Positions 10,072-21,781 of a stretch of 64,000 bases of DNA are shown in pieces. The notes beneath the pieces were generated by a model, which was given only the letters and a program-made list of their open reading frames with translations, had not been told where the DNA came from and did not search any database. A program made the translations under genes and the position numbers. Numbering within the stretch: the stretch's first letter is position 1; each line of letters begins with the position of its first letter. Origin of the DNA: Albugo candida (taxonomy: Eukaryota > Oomycota > Peronosporomycetes > Albuginales); assembly GCA_040437565.1 (NCBI GenBank), contig JBDOQK010000055.1, positions 62,001 to 126,000 on the forward strand. The letters run 5' to 3'.

Positions 10072-10971
10072 ATGATGCAAATCAGCGGATCGGAAATGCG
10101 ATTCATCGAGGAAGGAATTGCTTGTGACGTGCGCGCAGATGGCCGTTCTCGGACAACGCATCGAAGTGTGGTGCTGGAGACCGGTTTGCTTCCTCATTCA
10201 AACGGTTCAGCGCGTGTTAAAAAGCAGAATTTCGGAACGGACGTATTAGCATCCGTGAAATTAGAAGTCGTATCTCCAGCACCTGAAGCTCCCAATACTG
10301 GCGTTTTAACTGTCAATGTGACTTGTTTTCCGTCAATTTCGTCAAAAATGACCAACGGACGTGCATTGGATGAAATCAATGTTGAATTAAGCCAATTGAT
10401 GCAGCGATTCTTTACCTCTCACAATAGTATCGACTTGGATCACTTTTGTATTGCACCCGGTCAATATGTGTGGGGTATTTTCGTGGATGTTGTGGTGTAT
10501 GAGTCCACTGGAAGTCTCCCAGACATAATATCGATGGCGATCCACGCGGCGCTGCGAAGTACTTTGTTTCCATGTGTCAGGGTGCTTGGAGTGGAAGGAG
10601 ATGAGAAAGTCCTTCAAGTGGAAAACGATCCTGCAGCTGGAGAATACTTGGCTGGTCAAGTATCGCTTCCACTATGTAGCACAATTTGTCAAATCGGGAA
10701 TTATTTTGTGGTCGACGCTACTTTAGAGGAGGAGTTATGTATGTCCACACAAATTGTCGTGGGGATGAATCGAGAAGGTGACATTTGTGGTGTGCAGAAG
10801 CGATTTGGAGACGGAGCAATTTCAATGGATGAAATGCAGCAGATGATAGATGAAGTCTGTGAGCATACCAAGTCGCTATTTGACCGTATGGATGTCGCGT
10901 TTGTAGAAGGTAAGGAAAAACACGAGGCAAGAAGTAAACTGGATTGTCTTGGTTTTTTACATAACAGCTAG
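10072..10971 (+). CDS. RRP42: Exosome complex subunit RRP42 (RNase PH-like)
   Basis: This 299-residue protein fits the EXOSC7/RRP42 subunit of the RNA exosome ring. Evidence includes the N-terminal FIEEGIACDVRADGRSR, the RNase PH-type strand pattern (TGVLTVNVTCFPSIS), the WGIFVDVVVYESTG segment and the C-terminal VDATLEEELCMSTQIVVG. Eukaryotic ring subunits of this type have lost phosphorolytic activity and serve as a channel for 3'-5' RNA decay and processing in nucleus and cytoplasm. The ATG at 10072 is the first in frame; TCATTTTGCAAG about 17 bases upstream looks like an initiator. The last 25 residues are poorly conserved, and a GTAAGG near 10911 could be a splice donor, so the C-terminus is less certain. 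RRP45 or RRP43 are the alternatives, but the N-terminus favours RRP42. Confidence 0.85.
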   Translation: MMQISGSEMRFIEEGIACDVRADGRSRTTHRSVVLETGLLPHSNGSARVKKQNFGTDVLASVKLEVVSPAPEAPNTGVLTVNVTCFPSISSKMTNGRALDEINVELSQLMQRFFTSHNSIDLDHFCIAPGQYVWGIFVDVVVYESTGSLPDIISMAIHAALRSTLFPCVRVLGVEGDEKVLQVENDPAAGEYLAGQVSLPLCSTICQIGNYFVVDATLEEELCMSTQIVVGMNREGDICGVQKRFGDGAISMDEMQQMIDEVCEHTKSLFDRMDVAFVEGKEKHEARSKLDCLGFLHNS

Positions 10972-11904
10972 AACTAACGAAAACGAAAGTGGGCGTAGTA
11001 AATCTTTGACCCGTGTCATTCTTCTGTTGCCGTTGAAGCACACAGAAGTACGCGCTGTTTTCTCCGAGGTATATCGATACTATTACGATTATCGGAGCTT
11101 AGGGGTGACAATTCCGATAACTTGGGGCTTATAAACTATTGACCCAAAGCACGCAACGCTGTAGAGGCGATCATATTCTTCGCGATGAGAAAATCAGGAA
11201 AGGCGCGATGCTTCTACCTCGTATGGAGAAACTGTTATAACAGCTGTTCCAAAAACAAAATTTTCTCATGGGATTTTCTTTTTGAATGATTAGTTTCAGA
11301 TATGAGTAGAAATTGTATCACAATTATGTGTGGAGTAACCGGGAATACATATGTGATCTTAGTGACATTTCCCCTTTTGAAATCTAGAAATACGTGTGCG
11401 AAGTTTCCTATTCATTCTACCGAGCTTTGCAGTATATCAAATTAAACAATTTATAGCGTGTAAGTAGCACACCTAAATCATGGTGGTCGTATTTTGCTGC
11501 TAATTTTGACACACCTTCAGCTTCGAAAGTTCCTAATCACTAGTTATTATAAGTACAAGATGCATAGAACGACACATATTTAGACTGGAATTTTCAAAGT
11601 TCTACATGTCAAATCAGTCGCATAATAACTTCGGTCAATCCTGTTATTCCGTGTGCCCACACTCGGAATGCACTCGACATCATTTATGAAAGGCTATCGT
11701 GTAAGAAGGTAATAGAGTGGTCAGGACATTGTATTTGGACCAGTCGGTGCATGCGAGATACATAGAGCACAAGAAAGTCCGAGGGATTTGGTGGATGCAG
11801 AGACAGGTGGACATGGATCGTACCCTATACAGTAGCATTCGATCTCACTATTTCATATACCCTCAGTTCACTTTACAATTTCTCAAGACCCACCGACATC
11901 GCAA
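10972..11904. other. Gene-poor upstream region of secreted gene 1, duplicated at 18.4-19.1 kb
   Basis: No complete gene is seen. From about 11120 to 11904 the sequence is recognisably related to 18365-19143. Both contain AGGCGATC near the start, a related block with AGAAATACGT, and a nearly identical final 90 bases leading to the secreted gene. The left part resembles the 5' end of the CAND1 relic. Confidence 0.6.
11867..11881 (+). promoter_or_regulatory. Initiator/flanking element of secreted gene 1
   Basis: TTCACTTTACAATTT lies 38 bases before the ATG, at the same distance as in secreted gene 2. Confidence 0.65.
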
Positions 11905-12408
11905 ATGTTCAAGATATTACTGGTTACCGTACTCCTATCCGTTCACATTTCTTGCAACGCCGAAAATAATGCTTTTTCGAATTATTGTTCGGACGTAGAT
12001 CCTATTCCAGTTGATTGTCGTCAATATAAACTCACGATCCAGCGCGCATTAACCAACCATCAATCTGATCCAATAGATTTCCCTCTAAATCAAGCGCTTA
12101 ATCACATCAAGTTTGATTTTTTTGCATGCAACGATTTTAAGCAAAAACCTGAACCGAGTACTATAGCATATCGTGCGTGCATTGAAAGATTCTTCATTGA
12201 GGTCTCTCAGTTCATCGAAGCCCATGAAGACCTATTTCGTAACGAGTCATTGGACACACGATACTTTTGTGGTAAAGACATGGAACTTGTATACATGCAG
12301 CTTCCGAAGATAAATTTCTTGTCAAAACATTTTATGCCCTTATTAGCAGACGATAATCAAAAAGCAGTATTTTATCTCCTATCGCGATGTAGTCAGAAAG
12401 TTTACTAA
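11905..12408 (+). CDS. Secreted cysteine-containing protein, family member 1
   Basis: The protein has 167 residues. Residues 1-19 form a clear signal peptide (MFKILLVTVLLSVHISCNA). The mature part has six cysteines, including NYCSDVDPIPVDC, FACNDF, RACIERF, YFCGKD and the final SRCSQ. The C-terminal KAVFYLLSRCSQ is the signature shared by eight genes in this window. There is no transmembrane segment after the signal, no RXLR and no CHXC motif. The mature chain is predicted by eye to be mostly helical. Its start codon and the preceding 40 bases match those of the gene at 19144. The family is unknown to me; a role as a protein secreted towards a host is inference from secretion, cysteine content, copy number and gene-poor surroundings. 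Confidence 0.8.
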   Translation: MFKILLVTVLLSVHISCNAENNAFSNYCSDVDPIPVDCRQYKLTIQRALTNHQSDPIDFPLNQALNHIKFDFFACNDFKQKPEPSTIAYRACIERFFIEVSQFIEAHEDLFRNESLDTRYFCGKDMELVYMQLPKINFLSKHFMPLLADDNQKAVFYLLSRCSQKVY

Positions 12409-14160
12409 GATTTCATAATTCATCAGGGGTCTTTTCATATCTTCTCTTTTCGATCGTCTTTCAGAATACATTGTACCATGTCAGTACCAAATTTTTATCT
12501 CCCTACACGTAGTAAAGCTCCACAGCATTCTAAATTCCTCAAAGCCGTTTCCTGAAACGGGACTTGAATCTGGAATTGGCAATATCACATTCTTGACACG
12601 ATGATGTGTCATTTTGTTTTACCTTTACGCTGATCTCTCTACACATAAAGCAATTCCCGCTCCTATATAATTCTGATTCCCCATCTTGTGAATGGTTCAA
12701 GTGGGGCAATATAATAATTGTCCTAGATCCCACTATTAATGCACGTCTGATCCGATATTGCCAGCAAATGTCGCACGTGCAGTTGGTTATCTTTTATTAC
12801 AACAACGTCTTTGACTGTTAATATCGAAAGCAGGGCTTCAATCGCTTAAGTATGATCCATGCCCTTCCTCACAAAACTATACGAGACCTAATAAACTGCT
12901 GAATTCTGAATTATTTTTGCAACACGATAGCTTCCTAGGTCTCGAAAATTAATTATTTGACTAAGCTCATGGGAGCAAACTATATGACCTGAGTATACGC
13001 GTTATTTGGAATACAGAATACATTCTGCAATAAATCCGTCGGGCAGCTCACCAAATTTCTCTTGCATGTACTCAACAAAGTCTCATTCGGCTAGGCTCGC
13101 CTCCAAGCAAAGCTTTCATCTCAATTGAAGTGATTCGAAAAAAACTAGATAGGTTGGAGTTGATCGCTATAGATTCTCCATTGCGCAGAAGTTAGCCGTG
13201 CATTTTCTGGCTGGGATCTCCAAGAAGGTGTCTTAGTTGAAGGATATAGCTGCGCGATAGTGGACTATACAATAATAATTTTGTGCAGAAACTCTGCCCT
13301 GACGTATCTCTATCCGTGAAGCTGCTTCTTTTGCTCTATTCCGTATGGAGATACTCAAACGCGTATCGTCCCAATGTACCGCATTATGGTGTGAGTCATG
13401 TACTGTCCTTTTAGATTTGTGTTCTGCCTAAGTAATGTTAAGGTCTCACCTGACGCGAAGTCTTCCGGGCGCAGTGACAAATTCTCTACTATTTTGCTTA
13501 AAGCTGACCCAAGGTAACTCGTGCAGCGTATTTCTCATCTCAAATCGTAGCAGTAAGTCATCAAAGATAAATGCACTCTAGTGTGGACCGAAAATTCCTA
13601 CTTTTATCTTCATCATTATCCCATCAGGAGATAAATTTTTTATTGTGTATGACAAGCCTCATGTGGTGCTCTGAAAAGAGACAAGGATGTGCTCGGCGCG
13701 AAATGTGGTCATGAACAAAAGTGTACTGGCTGACAAATGGTGTCGATGTTCCGCGAGGTAGCTCCCTCGATCAGACGCAAACTCATACAACACTCGAGAA
13801 TACACTTCACTCTTTCTTTGAGCTCGTCTCTTTCAAGTCAAAGCTTTTTCCTTTTGCCGTGAGTCTTATTCCCTGTGTGACCTTATCATACGTTTCTCCC
13901 AGTATTAGAAACTATTGCATACTCCTTATCGTATAACATTCGTATGCTCATAGCGTACGATTCGGTTACATGTGCCGTAGTGCGAAACATTAAGATGTGT
14001 ATGAGACAACGTGCAAGACGCGGATTGCGATATTCCACACATTAGCATTCAAGTAGCTGGAGAAATGCGTTCATTGAAAGAGCAAAGGGATTATCGAAAG
14101 CTACCAGTCTTCCAAAGCTTTTTTCTTCGCCGTATGATCACAATCTTATCAAAGCAAACT
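12409..14160. other. Gene-poor region downstream of secreted gene 1
   Basis: No gene is supported. Bases 13721-13830 recur in inverted orientation at about 24880-24985 (shared core GATGTTCCGCGAGGTAGC), upstream of secreted gene 3, which shows that this spacer belongs to an old duplicated block. Confidence 0.5.
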
Positions 14161-14167
14161 TTCACAG

Positions 14168-14486
14168 TCAAAAGTCGGGCTCGACAAATTCTTCATTATT
14201 CAGCCCGCCACTGTATGGAATCAAAATTAATTCGGATTGGTCGCGACAGTTCCGAAAGCACTTCGCTCGCCCCGAGGGAATGCGGAAGCAGGATTGCTTT
14301 TCTGGTTGATAAAAAAGTCGGACCGATGAAATTGGATGCCTCGTACGCACCCGGACCAGAAACCTTCTTATTAGTATCCGCGTTGGAGCTCCATTTCTTA
14401 CCCAGCGAAAATTTCGGAGCGTTCTGTTGGCGTGTGTGTGCAAAATGTTTCTGCTTTGAAATGATATATACCGGTATCGTCTGCAC
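14168..14486 (-). pseudogene. SHIPPO (sperm-tail PG-rich) repeat protein relic
   Basis: The minus strand encodes APKFSLGKKWSSNADTNK followed by SGPGAYEASNFIGPTF, a good match to the sperm-tail PG-rich repeat (PGPGAY core). A second segment with FPRGERSAFG lies just downstream in a different frame, so the reading frame is shifted by an indel between them, and a stop follows after about 10 residues. Only one or two repeats remain. In flagellated eukaryotes such proteins are axonemal or microtubule-associated. A short exon of a spliced gene is an alternative, but no matching neighbouring exons are visible. Confidence 0.55.
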
Positions 14487-14489
14487 AAT

Positions 14490-15004
14490 TTGTCTGGAAC
14501 ACTCGTTGACACTTCAACATTCTCGATACATAGAGCATTGAACTGTATATGTGGCGAGCGAAGAGAAGGTGGCTGAGCTTTTTGAGGATCTAGAACCACG
14601 GACACCGTCGGCATTAACGTCATTTTGCGAGGACACTTTCCGCAATAATTTATACAAGTGGCTCACATATCTTCGGACAGATCGCATGAAGACTCGACTC
14701 ATCGTTCGGAGTGATCCCGTTCAACGTTAACAGTATGTCTTCTTGTCCATTTGTCATTGTTATCTTTCGTCTTGTCCATGACGCACTTATTATCTTTTTT
14801 TTGAAAAGTCGGAATAATCTAGCTGTTTATGAAACCATACGTCAGTAACCATAGGGGCGTTCTCGTGTTTCTCTTATCGCATAGCGTCCACAATGCGCAA
14901 ATCACTCCGAATGGCGTTTCTGGTATGATCCAGTTGCATCATATATAATTATCCATTCACAGTTTGTTGACTCGTTATCGTTGCACGCGTCGCTGATATC
15001 ACTG
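14490..15004. other. Intergenic region with no recognised gene
   Basis: The C-terminal part of CAND1 would be expected here if the relic at 15-18.4 kb were complete, but I find no matching segment. Confidence 0.4.
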
Positions 15005-15008
15005 TCCA

Positions 15009-18000
15009 TCACGCTCTATTTGAAGCATCTGAACGATTCATTTCATTTAGCCATTTTACAGTGTCGCCAGTTCGGATAAAGACGAGTTTTCCAAGACATT
15101 CTGCGCCCATATTCCGTATTCCTTCTTCTTCTGAACCGCTTCTACGCATGAGCATGCCCAGAACACGATCCGATGGACCCATCCAATCCCGATCCGACCA
15201 ATTCCCAATTGCTTGACGTAACGCACAAAGCATCAAATACGTGTGCTCATCTTCCTCCAATTTACTCCAAATCAGGTCCATACAGCCTAGATTATGTTGG
15301 CCACATAAATTACCGAGAGGAAATGCTGTTGCGGTTTTCACATCTTCCCTTTCGATTAATACATACCGTAACAGTAATTCCTAACCATTTCCAAAATCGT
15401 TCCAAATAGCAATACTTTTACCGATTTCACCAATGCAATATAACGCCAGAATTGTATGCGTTCGTTCGAAAGATCGTAAGCAGCAATCAGTCTGTAAACA
15501 GCTTTAAATCGCATATAAGCGATCGGATACCGAGAAGTTTGCATATAAGGCTGCCACACATCGCGCGATATGAAACCGTGTCTGCTTGGACGTGTCTTTG
15601 GAAATCACACAGTGCTTGAAACACTTTCGGAACGGATCGGGCAATTTTGTAATTTGTGTGTTATTCTTAGCCAACTATAAACAGTTATCCCAATGAATTG
15701 AGGCCGTCCTTGATATCACCAGCACCAATTCAATCGCTAGACGACATAACTAAAATTCGAGCCATTTAACAGCACACACGCTTCGGCCAACGTTGAATCC
15801 ACCAATCCCTGATCCAATTCTGCACCTTTTGAGCAAATCACCACCGTCAATGTTTGTAACACGATTTGCTTCCACGTTCAGGATTGTTGTGGGAGTAAAG
15901 GCGCCAAATTCTTCACCACATCGTTTCGAATCGCTGAGATGTCGATACGCTGCGATACTGTACCAATTGCTTTCATCGCGTGTACGCGCGTGTTCTCATT
16001 CTTCAGGAGATCCGCTAACACGAGCAAAATCTCGCGCTCACGACCTCCCAATGCGTCTGACAAACTACTCACAAGCTGGCCAGCAGCATCGATTGCGGCT
16101 TCCTTGACCTCTTGATCTGTATCCTTTGTTTTCAAATGCGGTACCACTGCTTCCATCAATGTTTTCGCATATACCGACGCCAATTGGCTATTTTCAATAA
16201 CGCGAACCAGTGATTGGATCAATTTAAGTGTTTTAGTCACCACTTTGTACCATTCTTTCTGTACACAGTCCACACAGTGACGTACAATCGCTGGTACAAA
16301 GTCAAATATGCTTTCTGGTTCGTGTGTATCGATCAACAGTCGCAATACAGTTAGTATCTCCATTTTCAACTCCGAATGCTTATCTTCGAGCGCGTAAAGT
16401 AACGTCGGAAAGAACAGCTGGAAATGAGAAGATAATTGACCAGATTTGAATCGTGCCAATTCACAAAGCGTTCCCAGTAGAGCTCGACGACACGCAATGG
16501 ACGTTTTGACACGAAGATAACGTGTTGAGTAGCTGATAATTGTTTTTATTTGTTGTTGAAATGTATTGACGAGTTCGATGTTGCGATTGGAATGCGTTCG
16601 AAGAGCGATGATGAATTGCGAAACGGCTCCAAATACATCGATGCGGACATTTTCTTCGCGTTCCTTGAGACAATCGATCAATTTCTCCATCACATGCGTT
16701 TGTATGCTCTCAGATGACTTGGGTCGTGTCATCGCCACACTTAAGACACGAACGCTTGCTCGCCGAACTTTCCAGCTTGTGTCATCATCATCGCTGTAAT
16801 CTTGATCACTAAATTCTTCCTCGCTGTCGTTCATCTCTTGATCTTCGTCGTTGTAATTGTAATTTGGGTCGTATGACATGAATTGTAACAAAAGAGTTAC
16901 AATATCATTCCTAAAGTGCGATAATCCCGCATGACAATTCGTGAAAAACGATTCAAAAGCTTGGATACAATTCTCGCGAAGCTCATCAAAAACTCCGCTC
17001 TGCATAGTCGCATCGTCAACGCGACCACAGAATTGAATCAAAAGTGGGACGATTTTCTGTAAATGAGCATCTAGTCGATGTCCACAAGTCCGTGATAGAG
17101 TCCCTATTGTTTGTACAAGTGTCTGCGTCTCCGCATTGCCACCATGAATTCGCTCCCCCAATTCATCAATTAAGNNNNNNNNNNNNNNNNNNNNNNNNNN
17201 NNNNNNNNNNNNNNNNNNNNNNNNNNNNNNNNNNNNNNNNNNNNNNNNNNNNNNNNNNNNNNNNNNNNNNNNNNCGAACTTTCCAGCTTGTGTCATCATC
17301 ATCGCTGTAATCTTGATCACTAAATTCTTCCTCGCTGTCGTTCATCTCTTGATCTTCGTCGTTGTAATTGTAATTTGGGTCGTATGACATGAATTGTAAC
17401 AAAAGAGTTACAATATCATTCCTAAAGTGCGATAATTCCCCATGACAATTCGTGAAAAACGATTCAAGAGCTTGAATGCAATTCTCGCGAAGCTCATCAA
17501 GACTCCATTCTGCATAGTCGTACCGTCAACGCGACCACAGAATTGAATCAAAAGTGGGACGATTTTCTGTAAATGAGCATCTAGTCGGTGTCCACAAGTC
17601 CGTGATAGAGTCCGTATTGTTTGTACAAGTGTCTGCATCTCCGCATTCCCACCATGAATTCACTCCCCCAATCCATCAATTAAGTGCGCTCGCAATTTAT
17701 CTGAACCTCATCAAGAGACCCAACGCATTGAATTGTGCGTTTTTGTATCAGATAAGACGGGTCATTCCGATGTGTTAGAAACAAGTTCTGATACGTTTCA
17801 TGATCACTGGCGATACAATTGCCAAATCGACGCAATACATCCGTAAGGCTGTCCAAAACATCCGCTTTGATGCGTGTATCCCAGTCGGAGCGCGATAAAC
17901 TTTGCAAAAGTTGAGCTCAGATCGATTTGGACACCAAATTACCCGCAGAAATATCGACATCGGCCAAAATCGTTTTTATTCCGATTGTGTAGATGTCGTG

Positions 18001-18395
18001 AAGTTCGGATTGGCCATGAAGGATTAGATTGCACAATTTCGCAGCAATGTCAGCAGCTTGACGATCACTCACTTTCGTGACCATAATACCCAAACTAGAC
18101 AGAATTGTTACAATTAATTGCAAATAGGGTTGCCGAGTTGCTCACCATTTGACTGCCACGGATAAAACATCATTAAAAGTGTCATTCAATTGGTACAAAA
18201 TAGCTATGCACACCCTAAAAGCGATAGTATTAGAATCTGATTGGTTTTAAGAGTTCGTACGTACTTTGTCTGCAAGTGCGCTCCGAGCGGTACCGAATCC
18301 CTTGTTGACTCAAGTACCCAGCTCGTTAAGTGTGCCATGTGGAACAACTGTAAAGTCTCTAACAAAGCACGCAATGCGTATAGGCGATCGATCAC
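15009..18395 (-). pseudogene. CAND1: Decayed CAND1 (cullin-associated NEDD8-dissociated protein)
   Basis: The minus strand reads along the CAND1 HEAT-repeat protein from N- to C-terminus. DSVPLGAHLQTK at 18257-18300 joins over a short intron to AVKCLGIMVTK (intron about 18102-18146, GTGAGC...TCTAG), then SELHDIYTIGIKT, IQKRTIQCVGSL and the hallmark YDPNYNYNDEDQ...FSDQDYSDDDDTSWKVRRAS. The stretch 15878-17174 is open for over 430 codons. The remainder is broken: an in-frame TGA near 17919, a TGA at 15878, TAA/TAG codons and frame changes near 15440-15760, and no homologous C-terminal third. CAND1 normally exchanges substrate receptors on cullin-RING ubiquitin ligases. An intact copy may exist elsewhere. 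Some breaks near the gap could be assembly errors, but those at 15.4-15.9 kb are far from it. Confidence 0.75.
17175..17274. other. Assembly gap inside CAND1 relic, with diverged duplicate flanks
   Basis: Bases 16763-17174 recur at 17275-17687 with scattered substitutions and small indels, unlike the near-identical overlaps at most other gaps. The two contigs may derive from different alleles or from two copies. Confidence 0.85.
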
Positions 18396-19143
18396 ATGCT
18401 GAGCGATGGGAAGTTGTGGAAGCCTAGATGTTCAGATTGTATGGATATACTGGTAAGACAGCTGGTCCAGAATTTCAGCTTCTTTTCTAGTTAACTGCTT
18501 GGTCTTCACAGCATATGTGTAGAGACTGAGGATATACACGCAACCTCAGAGCATGTCTTCTTTGAGATTAGAAATACGTCTATACATTAGGTTTACATCC
18601 TGCCGAACTTTACATGATGTAGCAAATATATTAAATTGAACGATATTGAAAGCTACTGGACAGCAAAGTCGGATTTGCTGCTCAATTAGGCCTATTTTTG
18701 GCTAGTGTATACTTATTTACTATGTTTCTTGACGAAAGGTCCATCGTACGGCTCAGATGTATGCCGGAATTTTGAATTGTTGAATGTCAAATTTGTAAAA
18801 AGATCGTACTACTAGTTGGAATGTAGGAAGTCACGGTGAGTCAATGCCTCTATTATGAGAGGCTATCATGTTGAATTAAGAATGAAGTGGTCAGGTTTGC
18901 GCAGTTATCGTGTTCTTCGATTGCATAATCAAAGAAAGTGTCAAGTAGAGACAGGTGCGATCCCCATTGCCCGTTTTCATCAGCTGCTCGTGCAAGATAA
19001 ATGAAACACAAGATTGTCAAGCTGTTTGGTGGATGTAGAGACTGGTCGACATGAATGTTTCTTTACACAGGAGCATTCGATCTCACTATTTCAACATATC
19101 CTCTGTTCACTTTACAATTTTGCAAGGACCACCCACATCGCAA
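18396..19143. other. Upstream region of secreted gene 2
   Basis: It contains no gene and is related to 11120-11904 (see the entry there). The last 65 bases before the start codon are the best-conserved part of this pair. Confidence 0.55.
19106..19120 (+). promoter_or_regulatory. Initiator/flanking element of secreted gene 2
   Basis: TTCACTTTACAATTT is identical to the element before secreted gene 1 and lies 38 bases before the ATG at 19144. Confidence 0.65.
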
Positions 19144-19584
19144 ATGGTCAACATATCACTGGTTACCGTAGTGATGGTCAGTTTGTTTTTACCAGATACA
19201 AAGAAGGCAAATGGATATAGTATATATGGCCCCTCGCCTTCAGGAGATTATCCCACCTGCATATCTACTTGCCCCACTGATGCTTTTTTAGCTAATCAGA
19301 TAGTTAGAGTGAAGGACATTCTCGATAGTATGGATAGAGTTAAGCGACCTCATCATTTATTGCGAGATCTCTATAATGAAGTCCAGAATCTCGTCAAACA
19401 TCATGAAACTCTTTATTATCTGCTCTCCAACACCTATGGGTTTTACATAGTCGGTTTCAGTAACGAAGTTATCGCTTGTGCAAAGAAGAAAAGATACCGT
19501 GGCAAGGTGATCCTCTCTCGACTTCGTACTAAATCTGAGAAGGTGGCTCTGTTTGTGTTGTCGACATGCGCTGACGAAAACTGA
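19144..19584 (+). CDS. Secreted cysteine-containing protein, family member 2
   Basis: The protein has 146 residues when started at ATG 19144. An upstream in-frame ATG at 19051 would add 31 residues but lies before the initiator element, and the start at 19144 aligns base for base with that of secreted gene 1 (CAAATG followed by a shared CACTGGTTACC-like stretch). The N-terminus MVNISLVTVVMVSLFL is a plausible signal peptide. Cysteines occur in TCISTC, IACAKK and the C-terminal KVALFVLSTCADEN, the family signature. The basic segment KKKRYRGK precedes it. The frame is intact. Relative to gene 1 the mature sequence is strongly diverged while signal peptide and promoter are conserved, a pattern often seen in fast-evolving secreted families. 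Confidence 0.75.
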   Translation: MVNISLVTVVMVSLFLPDTKKANGYSIYGPSPSGDYPTCISTCPTDAFLANQIVRVKDILDSMDRVKRPHHLLRDLYNEVQNLVKHHETLYYLLSNTYGFYIVGFSNEVIACAKKKRYRGKVILSRLRTKSEKVALFVLSTCADEN

Positions 19585-21435
19585 CCAAGGTGCTTCCTCG
19601 TGCTCTGTACGCATGTTGCACCCTTTACTTTATTACCGGCTAAAGTAAATACATATCACCTAATCAATACACCCCTTTATAATCTCCATACGAGACCTGA
19701 AAATATGTCATCGCCGGAAACCTATTTTAGTATATGGTCACTAAATATCAAAATTCCGATGTAGTCCCTTCGCAGAAACTTTTACTTTCATCTTGTAAGT
19801 GCAGTCCTCGTATGTGACACCGAAACCTTTCGATAACATCTGTAGCCCGGTCTCTTGAGACGACCTTGCTCAATCTATATCAACACATGTCTATTTATTT
19901 CACACTTGGTGTTCGACTACTATTTTCATGCTTCAAAATGACGTACACCCTTCAATCACCAAAAAAGTACTGTTTGCATGTCATTCATCTTTGGGCATGA
20001 ATACAATATCTTTTTTCAAATCAGAAATATCGGAAGCCAGGTTAACGAACACTTACGTGTATCGATCTTTACATTGCTAGAAACAAGCTTCCTTATATAA
20101 TCGTTCTATTTTTCCGAATGTCACGTAAAAGGAGCTCCTTCACCAACCGTCTTGTTTTCCAGCGCTTAAATATGGTACTGCCCGTTTCACATTAGTCTGA
20201 GTAAGAACAATGCGAGCCTGCTATGTGAGAACATTATAATACGGTGAAAGACACGCTGATTCTCTAAGAAGAAAAATTGAAGCGATTTCGCGACATTAGC
20301 GGTATCTTTTTCAAAAACTCGTCCCGACTCAGCTTTGCCGCAAGCTTTTGCAATATGTATCGATCTCTTCTAGCCTTCAGTGCACCGAGGTCATTGAAAA
20401 GTTCACCTGACGATTAATATTTCCAGCTCATGGTTAAACCATCAAGAACCATCAAAACAATCTGTCTCACAATTGCGTCGGAAGAAGACAGAGTGTTACA
20501 TGAGCATACGTAAACATCAGCATTGGTATCTATCTCATATTGTATATAGCTGAAAGGAAATTTATTGCGCCTAATAAAGAAGAAATTCCAGATAAGTGTA
20601 AATTAAAAATTGCTAAATCTACTGAAGAATTGATTGTGCTTGTATACTAGAAAAAAGTCGATACTCTCTGCATTGAGAATGATTAAATGTCAATGAGTAT
20701 TCCAGATTAAAATTTCAGCAGAATGTGCCGCTATGTTGTAAGTTTGAGCAAAAAGAACATTTTAAATGCTGTTGATGACTGCTCCTGTAATTTAGGATGG
20801 AAATACGCTAGGATAGCTGTAAGCGAATTATGAGAGGCGATGTCACTCTATTAGAAAAGCCATCAGGTAGCTCAAATATCTTACCACACATCTCTGGCCG
20901 ATCAAGACTTTGACGTGTACATACAGTGCAGAACTTTCCGAGCTACCCAACGGATTTATTGAAGAACGTCTCTTGCGTTCTTGAAAACGCGTATGATGCC
21001 AAGAGCTTTATCGTCATGACGCGCATACGAGTCATATATTTGCCATTAGAAGTTTAATCAAATTAGCTCTTTTCGAGACCATGAAAGCTCGTGGTGCATG
21101 ATACGTTCAGAATTTATCAACTTGGTAGCGTCTTCTAAGCAAGCCAAAACATTCTAAGCAGCATCGTACCCGAGTCGCTTGCTCCTTCACCTTATATCAT
21201 CTTTCAGTTGCTGCGGTGAGAGGATGTATTGTACAGCAAGCCCAAACATATCACGTTTGCAATACGCAGCATTGCCAAGGGAAACATGGCAAGCGATTCC
21301 TTACTGCACTACAACAAGACTCATATTTGGCAATATGTATGAAAGTCTTCACACGTTTCAAGTAAAATCGCTGGTTGTCATATCCGCTTTGCATTACAAG
21401 GGTATTGCCAGGCATAATATTGCTAATGAGTTTCA

Positions 21436-21627
21436 ATGACGACTTCTCAATTAGCCGGCTACTACGTAACCCGCCAATTTAGTACAACACAACTCGAAAA
21501 ACTACCTTTTTCAACTCTTTCCTCTCGAAAACATTAGTCCAAGTCGACATATCGACACAACCCAGGGTGCTAGCGTCCACTTGTAGTGACGTGGCAACCC
21601 TCATGAGTCACCCTGTTTGGGTGATTG
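21436..21627 (-). repeat. Dispersed repeat, copy 1 (inverted relative to copy at 55572)
   Basis: About 190 bases are nearly the reverse complement of 55572-55765, including GTCGATATGTCGACTTGGAC and GGCGGGTTACGTAGTAGCCG. It abuts a gap in both places, as expected for a high-copy repeat that stopped assembly. It could be the end of a transposable element, possibly a solo LTR fossil; no coding part is visible. Confidence 0.6.
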
Positions 21628-21681
21628 CATGATTGTTGATGAGTCATCACCCCTATGTGATGACGTGGAAAGTACCCCCAC

Positions 21682-21781
21682 NNNNNNNNNNNNNNNNNNN
21701 NNNNNNNNNNNNNNNNNNNNNNNNNNNNNNNNNNNNNNNNNNNNNNNNNNNNNNNNNNNNNNNNNNNNNNNNNNNNNNNNN
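21682..21781. other. Assembly gap (100 N) at repeat edge
   Basis: Unlike most gaps here, the two sides share no visible overlap. The left side is the dispersed repeat. Confidence 0.85.

Noticed and set aside
14011-14541. 176-codon plus-strand frame
   Set aside because: It lies antisense to the SHIPPO-repeat relic and has no protein-like pattern of its own.
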